Origin: Fimenecus sp051881415 | GTDB taxonomy: Bacteria; Bacillota; Clostridia; Oscillospirales; Acutalibacteraceae | Assembly (NCBI GenBank): GCA_051881415.1 | Contig: JBJEPV010000103.1 | Location: forward strand, 1 to 9,966 | DNA length: 9,966 nt | Reading direction: 5' to 3' | In this document: positions 6,049 to 9,966 of the stretch, piece after piece | How positions within the stretch are numbered: position 1 is the stretch's first letter | Layout of the letters: every line of letters starts with the position of its first letter | Program-made: the position numbers and the translations under genes | Notes under the pieces: model-generated | What the model saw: the letters and a program-made list of their open reading frames with translations, nothing else | What the model was told of the DNA's origin: nothing | The model's database searches: none

Positions 6049-6133
6049 CCGTTTCGCCTGATTGTCGAATAGGGGTTTAGATTTTAAAGAGAAAGATTTG
6101 CATTTGTAGCGGTATTAACGGAATGGGCAAAAG

Positions 6134-6164
6134 CGTAGGGGCGGGTCTCCGTGCCCGCCCGTAG
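6134..6164. repeat. GC-rich palindromic module
   Basis: Arms GGGCGGG (6139-6145) and CCCGCCC (6154-6160), flanked by GCGTAG and GTAG. It is similar in form to the GTAG-bordered GC-rich hairpins of the 2407-2732 cluster. Confidence 0.65.
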
Positions 6165-6177
6165 ATTTTTATGGTGT

Positions 6178-6281
6178 TTTACGGAACGCGTCTTCGGTCG
6201 TTCCGTACGCACAAAATACATTTTATAGGGTAGGGAACGGTCTTGACCGTTCCGTCAAATACCATCAAAATTCGCGGGCGG
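6178..6281. repeat. Composite repeat, copy 2
   Basis: Same landmarks and order as 2453-2554: TTTACGGAAC (6178-6187), an ACGGAACG...CGTTCCGT hairpin (6181-6206), TACGCAC (6206-6212), an AT-rich linker, a second hairpin GGAACGGTC-TT-GACCGTTCC (6234-6253), CATCAAAAT (6263-6271) and CGGGCGG (6275-6281). The second hairpin plus flanks (6230-6255) is the exact reverse complement of the first hairpin of copy 1 (about 26 nt). Confidence 0.75.
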
Positions 6282-6319
6282 CCTCTACATCATTTCCTTT
6301 TTCTTCGGCTTTTGCCTAT

Positions 6320-6350
6320 AAAAAGAGCCCCCGGCGGATTGCCGGAGGCT
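6320..6350 (-). terminator. Rho-independent terminator of the lipoprotein gene
   Basis: On the - strand, AGCCTCCGGC pairs with GCCGGGGGCT (arms 6350-6341 and 6335-6326, with one U-G wobble) around a 5-nt loop, followed by C and a T-run (6324-6320). It begins about 25 bp after the stop codon. Confidence 0.85.
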
Positions 6351-6375
6351 TGTGCCGAAAATGTTCAAAACAGTA

Positions 6376-7059
6376 TCAGCGGAATTTAATCATATTGACC
6401 ATATCCGCAAAGGGGACGCTGTCTGCCTCCGCGGCCGGTGTCACGCACAGCAAGCGGTAAATGGTGCCGTCGGCGGTGGAGAAGAAAATATCTGCCCGCT
6501 GTTCATACAAATTGCCGTCCTGGTCTTTTATCTCATAATCATACTGCAAAGCGTTCGGGCCGGCTTCAATCACCCATTTGGATTTTTCAGAGGTCAACTG
6601 CCCGTTGGATTGCGAAAGCATCGACTCCAACTGTGCATCCATACCTTCCTCTAAGGCCGCCATATCCTCATAATCGGACACGGTGGATATGGTAATATAC
6701 ACACCGGAATCCTTTTTGTGCAGAGTATTCCCATCAAAATACCAGAGTTTTTCAGGCACTTCCCATTTGAAATTGGCGGTTTCGTACAGATTGCCGTTTA
6801 CAATCGCAGACGGAAATGCAATCGCGCGGGTTTCGTTTTCGCCGTTTTCATCGGTCACGAGATTCCCGTGGCTGTCGGTCACGCCAATCACAATCTGCCC
6901 AAACTCGTTAACCATGGTATTGCCCTCGGCATCGGTTAAAACGGGATGCTCCACGCCGGCATCATCGGTATAGACCAAATATTTTTTGCCGCAAGCCGCA
7001 AAAGTTGTTAAAATCAGAAGCGTTGCAAGCAAAATTGCAAGAACCTGCTTTTTCATCAT
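6376..7059 (-). CDS. Putative lipoprotein with Thr-Asp repeats
   Basis: A 227-aa predicted surface lipoprotein. The N-terminus MMKKQVLAILLATLLILTTF is a positively charged, hydrophobic signal sequence, and C23 in TTFAACGK is the probable lipidated cysteine; Phe at -3 is an unusual lipobox residue. Residues 28-75 contain four short V-x(0,1)-T-D-x-x-G units (T31, T42, T61 and T69). The remaining part (about 80-227) looks like a compact alpha/beta domain with no motif I recognise. The - strand ribosome binding site GAAAGGA (7074-7068) gives 8-9 nt spacing to ATG 7059; an adjacent second ATG at 7056 is also possible. It has its own promoter overlapping the end of the kinase gene, and a terminator. 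Likely anchored to the outer face of the membrane; function unknown. Confidence 0.8.
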   Translation of the reverse strand: MMKKQVLAILLATLLILTTFAACGKKYLVYTDDAGVEHPVLTDAEGNTMVNEFGQIVIGVTDSHGNLVTDENGENETRAIAFPSAIVNGNLYETANFKWEVPEKLWYFDGNTLHKKDSGVYITISTVSDYEDMAALEEGMDAQLESMLSQSNGQLTSEKSKWVIEAGPNALQYDYEIKDQDGNLYEQRADIFFSTADGTIYRLLCVTPAAEADSVPFADMVNMIKFR

Positions 7060-7098
7060 CGTTCAAATCCTTTCGAGAGAACTGCCCCGGATACAAAC

Positions 7099-7127
7099 AG
7101 TATAGCACATTTGCATCCCGAAATCAA
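7099..7127 (-). promoter_or_regulatory. Extended -10 promoter of the lipoprotein gene
   Basis: On the - strand, -35 TTGATT (7127-7122), a 17-nt spacer and -10 TATACT (7104-7099) preceded by TGC, an extended -10. The -35 overlaps the TGA stop codon (7126-7124) of the upstream FGGY kinase gene. Confidence 0.75.
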
Positions 7128-8743
7128 TCCGCACCGTTAAGTATGGCGAAGTTTTCCTTGTTCGCCTTATACAGATTTTTATAGACCTTAAAGTTGCGGT
7201 CATAAACCGCCTTGTTTGCCTGATTCGGATAAAAGGTCTTTGCCGCGGGAATCAACGATTTTACCTCGCCCAAATCGTGAATTAAGCCCACGCCGACCGC
7301 AATCGTCGCCGCCGCGCCGACCGCACCGATGTTTTGCGGGCTTTCCACGGTCTCCACGGTTTTGCCGGTGCAGTCCGCCAAAATTTGGCAAGTGGTATCG
7401 TTCAACGCGCCGCCGCCGACAAAGCGCACGGTATCGGAAGTTTTGATTTTCTTTTCCTGCGTTTCCAGCATCCAGCGCAGATGGTAGCAAACGCCCTCCA
7501 CCACGGCGCGAATCATTTCGGATTTGCCGGTTTCGAGGCTGATGTTAAAGAACATCCCGCGCGCGTTCGGATCTTCAAACGGGCAACGGTTGCCGTGCAG
7601 CCACGGGGTGAAAACAACGCCGCCTGCACCCGGGGGAACGGTCTCCACCACCGCCATCATATAGTCATACAGATTGGTATATACCACCTCTCTGTCCTCA
7701 TGGTGATGCTTCAAATCGTGGCTCTTGTCGAGATAAATATCAATTTCATCCAACGCCAAATGGTCTTTCACCCATTCCACGCATTTTGCGGCGGTTTCCA
7801 ACTCCGCAAAGTAGTTGAAATAGCCGTCACGCGCGCCGATAATCGCGGCAATCATCGCATTGGCATCGACAACACTCTTGTCCACCACGGTGGAAACCCA
7901 GCCCGAGGTGCCCGAGTAAATATGCGTATCGCCCAAACCGACAGCGCCTGCGCCCACGCCGATTAACGAAGCGTCGCCGCCGCCGCCGAATACGGCTGTG
8001 CCTTCTTCAAGCCCCAATTCCTCCGCCTGCTGTTTGCGAAGTTTACCGACGCGGTCGGTACAGCGGACGATTTTGGCAAGGTGTTTTTCCTGCACGCCGT
8101 ACATATTGCAAATCGCACTGCTCCAACCCTCTTTGCCCTTGCGGATGTCGTAAAGCAGTGTGCCGAATGCCGAGTCGGGCGTCATCACAAATTCGCCGGT
8201 CATACGGCCGATGAGGTATTCTTTGACATCAAGCCATTTATGTACTTTGGCAAACACTTCCGGCTCGTTTGCCTCCACCCATTTGTATTTCCAAACAGGG
8301 TCTTTCACCGAGCACGCCACCGCGCCGGTGATTTGCAGGGCTTTTAACAGCTTCGGCACATTGGCGCCGGCAATCTGCGGGCCGTAGGCAATGCCTTTTT
8401 TGAGTTCGTCACGCGCGCGCTGGTCCATATAACTCATCGCACGGCGCACGGCGTTGCCGTCCTTATCCACAAGCACAAGGCCCTGCATTTGCGAGCAGAA
8501 CGAAATGCCCGAAATGTCCTTTTTGTCCACCTTCACCTTTTTCATCACGGTTTTGGTGCTTTTGACCATGGCCTCCCACCATTCGTCGGGGTCCTGCTCC
8601 GCACCGCCGCCGGGTAGCACATACAGGTTGTAGCCTTCGCTTGCCGCCGCGAGCAGTTCGATTTTTTCGGTGACGGAAAACAGGCAGGTTTTTACGCCTG
8701 TGGTACCGACGTCATAGGCAATCGTGTAAATCGGATTGACCAT
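7124..8743 (-). CDS. FGGY-family carbohydrate kinase, xylulokinase-like
   Basis: A 539-aa cytoplasmic sugar kinase that phosphorylates a sugar or polyol with ATP. FGGY landmarks: N-terminal phosphate-binding YDVGTTGVKT (10-19), CSQMQGLVLVD (83-93), a catalytic aspartate D257 in GGGGDASLIGVGAG, the loop YSGTSGWVS (276-284), and adenosine-site segments VGGGALNDTTCQILADCTGK (442-461) and NIGAVGAAATIAVGVG (471-486). Length is above the roughly 480-510 typical of XylB; the insert may be the charged KSHDLKHHHEDRE segment (340-352). XylB enzymes usually read GQMHG where this has SQMQG, so the substrate may not be xylulose. The start is fixed by GGGAGGT (8757-8751). It lies 28 bp after the TetR gene on the same strand, so it is likely co-transcribed with it and regulated by it. 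No clear terminator follows before the lipoprotein promoter, so read-through is possible. Confidence 0.9.
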   Translation of the reverse strand: MVNPIYTIAYDVGTTGVKTCLFSVTEKIELLAAASEGYNLYVLPGGGAEQDPDEWWEAMVKSTKTVMKKVKVDKKDISGISFCSQMQGLVLVDKDGNAVRRAMSYMDQRARDELKKGIAYGPQIAGANVPKLLKALQITGAVACSVKDPVWKYKWVEANEPEVFAKVHKWLDVKEYLIGRMTGEFVMTPDSAFGTLLYDIRKGKEGWSSAICNMYGVQEKHLAKIVRCTDRVGKLRKQQAEELGLEEGTAVFGGGGDASLIGVGAGAVGLGDTHIYSGTSGWVSTVVDKSVVDANAMIAAIIGARDGYFNYFAELETAAKCVEWVKDHLALDEIDIYLDKSHDLKHHHEDREVVYTNLYDYMMAVVETVPPGAGGVVFTPWLHGNRCPFEDPNARGMFFNISLETGKSEMIRAVVEGVCYHLRWMLETQEKKIKTSDTVRFVGGGALNDTTCQILADCTGKTVETVESPQNIGAVGAAATIAVGVGLIHDLGEVKSLIPAAKTFYPNQANKAVYDRNFKVYKNLYKANKENFAILNGAD

Positions 8744-8771
8744 ATTGTTTACCTCCCAACAGAGAATAAAG

Positions 8772-9425
8772 TTACTTTTTCAGCGCGCTTTTTACGAATT
8801 TCAGGCATTGCTCCACCACAAAATCGTCTCGCTGTGTAATGGCGTTGCCCGCATAAATGCGAAACCGTTCAACATAATAGTCGCACGCATAGGAAAATTG
8901 CAGAGACATAAAAATATTATCCAATAAATACGCCGCGAACGCCGCGTCAATATCGGTGCGGATTTCGCCGTTTTTCTGCCCTTCTTCAATCGCTCTGCGG
9001 TAAATGGACGCGGTCAGCGCCTCCATTTCATACGCAAACTGCGAAGCAAAGCGCGGATTGCTCTCGGCGGTCATGCCGTTATACAGCTTCATCAGCGTTG
9101 CGTTTTCTTTGGAGGAACGCTGAATTTCCCGAATGATGCGCTCCACCTTCACCAAAATATCCTCATTGCTGACCGCAAGCACGCTCAGCAACTCCTCCAT
9201 ACTTTGAATGCTGTATTGAATGACCGTTAAAAACAAATCCTGTTTGTTTTCAAAGTATTTGTAAAGCGAACCGACGCTGACATCCGCTTTTTTGGCTATC
9301 ACATTCATATTGGCATTGTCAAAGCCCTTTGCGGCAAACTCGCCGGTCGCGGCGCCGATAATACGCTCGCGCTTTTCCGCGGAGATATTGTCAAATGTCG
9401 GTTTGTGATGCTTTTGCAAATCCAT
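8772..9425 (-). CDS. TetR/AcrR-family transcriptional regulator
   Basis: A 217-aa protein. The N-terminal DNA-binding domain (about 17-66) shows the TetR pattern: RERIIGAATGEFAAKGF (19-35), then the helix-turn-helix MNVIAKKADVSVGSLYKYFENKQDLF (40-65). The rest (about 70-217) is an all-helical ligand-binding and dimerisation domain with family-typical length and no identifiable ligand. It acts as a cytoplasmic dimer, usually a repressor released by a small molecule. ATG 9425 is chosen: on the - strand an AAAAGGGG site lies about 10 nt upstream, while the in-frame GTG at 9431 would leave only about 4 nt. The longer ORF start at 9467 lies inside the promoter -10. First gene of a probable operon with the FGGY kinase, suggesting a sugar-derived effector, although TetR control of sugar kinases is less common than LacI, GntR or ROK control. 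Confidence 0.93.
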   Translation of the reverse strand: MDLQKHHKPTFDNISAEKRERIIGAATGEFAAKGFDNANMNVIAKKADVSVGSLYKYFENKQDLFLTVIQYSIQSMEELLSVLAVSNEDILVKVERIIREIQRSSKENATLMKLYNGMTAESNPRFASQFAYEMEALTASIYRRAIEEGQKNGEIRTDIDAAFAAYLLDNIFMSLQFSYACDYYVERFRIYAGNAITQRDDFVVEQCLKFVKSALKK

Positions 9426-9462
9426 TTGCACCCATCCCCTTTTCTGCAAATAAATACACTTT

Positions 9463-9492
9463 ATCATAGCATAAACCGGGGGACTTATTCAA
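9463..9492 (-). promoter_or_regulatory. Promoter of the tetR-kinase operon
   Basis: On the - strand, -35 TTGAAT (9492-9487), an 18-nt spacer and -10 TATGAT (9468-9463) preceded by TGC, an extended -10. The -10 lies inside an imperfect palindrome, TTTATcatagcATAAA (9460-9475, 5-bp arms), a plausible autoregulatory operator. Confidence 0.7.
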
Positions 9493-9608
9493 GATAAATT
9501 TTCGGGAAAGTTGCATTTTTTCGCTTTTTCTGCACAAAAGCGTGTGTTTTTCCCCGCCTTGCGTCGCCGCGCGGTACGCGGTATTTATAAAAGTGATTAT
9601 AGACAAAA

Positions 9609-9654
9609 TTTAACTATGTTTTCGACAACTTCGTCATTTATAGTTAAAAACTAT
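9609..9654. promoter_or_regulatory. Candidate operator: three AACTAT half-sites
   Basis: ATAGTT-AAA-AACTAT (9640-9654) is a 15-bp palindrome with perfect 6-bp arms. A further half-site lies in TTTAACTAT (9609-9617), which pairs over 9 bp with ATAGTTAAA (9640-9648). Position between two divergent promoters and size fit a dimeric regulator such as the adjacent TetR protein, but no binding evidence exists in the sequence itself. Confidence 0.4.
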
Positions 9655-9705
9655 CTGCCGCGGGAAAAATTCACAGTTTATTTGCGGATTTCAACAAAAA
9701 AAGCG

Positions 9706-9733
9706 TTGACATCGGCTTATTTTGTGGTATAAT
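9706..9733 (+). promoter_or_regulatory. Strong consensus sigma-A promoter
   Basis: A perfect -35 TTGACA (9706-9711), a 16-nt spacer and a perfect -10 TATAAT (9728-9733) preceded by TGG, an extended -10. It drives the partial gene at 9819 and leaves a leader of about 78 nt. Confidence 0.9.
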
Positions 9734-9818
9734 GCAAGTGAACGACAATTCACCGAAACGGTGCGTTGCAAAAAATATGGGCGGGGGAAGCCACGCCTGA
9801 GAAATCGGAGGATTTTTA

Positions 9819-9966
9819 ATGGATACCAGATTTGCAATTTCGGAATACCATGACGCTGCGGCCATCAACAGGCAACTCGATGAGTTAATCGCCAAACCGA
9901 TTTACACCATCAAGCCCGATGTGCTGAAAAAGTATGAAGACGAATACTATGAGAAAAAGTGTGCGA
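9819..9966 (+). CDS. Partial CDS, N-terminus only (possible class-III aminotransferase)
   Basis: Open from ATG 9819 to the window edge (49 codons, no stop), with GGAGG (9807-9811) seven bases upstream and a strong promoter before it. The visible protein begins MDTRFAISEYHD and includes QLDELIAKPIYTIKPDVL, ending in a Tyr/Glu/Lys-rich stretch and KKC. There is no signal peptide. From memory this resembles the lead-in of some clostridial class-III (aspartate/glutamate-semialdehyde-like) PLP aminotransferases, but no catalytic motif lies inside the visible part, so the product is left open. It is transcribed divergently from the TetR-kinase operon and may share its regulation. The gene is real; the function is a weak guess. 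Confidence 0.75.
   Translation, partial: MDTRFAISEYHDAAAINRQLDELIAKPIYTIKPDVLKKYEDEYYEKKCA

Larger units (their letters stand above)
5993..6375. other. Gene-free convergent intergenic region
   Basis: A 383-bp stretch between the YbjQ-family gene (+) and the lipoprotein (-). It holds the + strand terminator, about 85 bp of featureless AT-richer sequence, the second repeat cluster (6134-6281) and the lipoprotein terminator. No credible coding sequence is present. Confidence 0.85.
9426..9818. other. Divergent intergenic region with two promoters and palindromes
   Basis: 393 bp between tetR (-) and the partial gene (+). It contains the tetR promoter, a 20-nt sequence (9533-9552) also found inside the orphan ATPase ORF, the AACTAT/ATAGTT palindromes (9609-9654), the + strand promoter and a leader of about 78 nt with a small hairpin CACCG-AAA-CGGTG (9751-9763). 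No gene is seen inside it. Confidence 0.75.

Noticed and set aside
7334..7966. 210-codon ORF antisense to the FGGY kinase
   Set aside because: Antisense shadow, rich in His and Ala, with no ribosome binding site or family motif.
9391..9606. 71-codon - strand ORF upstream of tetR
   Set aside because: It covers the tetR promoter and the 20-nt repeat and has no ribosome binding site; its peptide appears to come from non-coding sequence.
9740..9818. Thiamine-type riboswitch suggested by a CCTGAGA-like segment
   Set aside because: Only a few bases match; the remaining conserved THI-box elements and a terminator or sequester hairpin are absent.

Overview
The window looks like chromosomal DNA from a member of the Bacillota, probably an uncultured gut-type Clostridia (Oscillospirales-like). 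This is inferred from sigma-A promoters with extended -10 elements, strong AGGAGG-type ribosome binding sites, a DUF1836 regulator, and intergenic palindromic repeats of a kind common in gut Clostridia. No rRNA, tRNA, CRISPR array, phage gene or transposase is visible.

Layout. Positions 1-212 are a non-coding leader with degenerate short repeats and a 13-bp GC-rich hairpin. A two-gene + strand operon follows: a cytoplasmic BNR/sialidase-fold protein (213-1514) and a DUF218 (SanA/YdcF-like) membrane protein (1533-2318), closed by a terminator. Positions 2319-2940 hold a cluster of palindromic repeat modules. The glycolytic gene gap (GAPDH, - strand, 3978-2941) has its own promoter and terminator. 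Divergent from it is an orphan, degenerate histidine-kinase-type ATPase ORF (about 4183-4932, +) with no good start codon. Next comes a + strand operon of a DUF1836 regulator (5089-5652) and a YbjQ-family protein (5675-5992), driven by an extended -10 promoter and ended by a terminator. A second repeat cluster (about 6134-6281) separates it from a - strand lipoprotein (7059-6376). Further right on the - strand is a TetR regulator (9425-8772) followed 28 bp later by an FGGY carbohydrate kinase (8743-7124). A near-consensus + strand promoter (9706-9733) drives a gene cut by the window edge (9819 onward), divergent from tetR.

How the parts fit. The TetR-kinase pair looks like an autoregulated sugar-catabolism operon. 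The divergent partial gene across a 393-bp intergenic region containing palindromes may share its regulation. GAPDH is housekeeping. Both repeat clusters lie between convergent genes and are bracketed by the two facing terminators. I found no convincing new multi-gene system. The most curious items are the modular repeat clusters, the start-less orphan ATPase, the sialidase-fold protein that lacks the usual first active-site arginine motif, and the palindromes in the tetR intergenic region.
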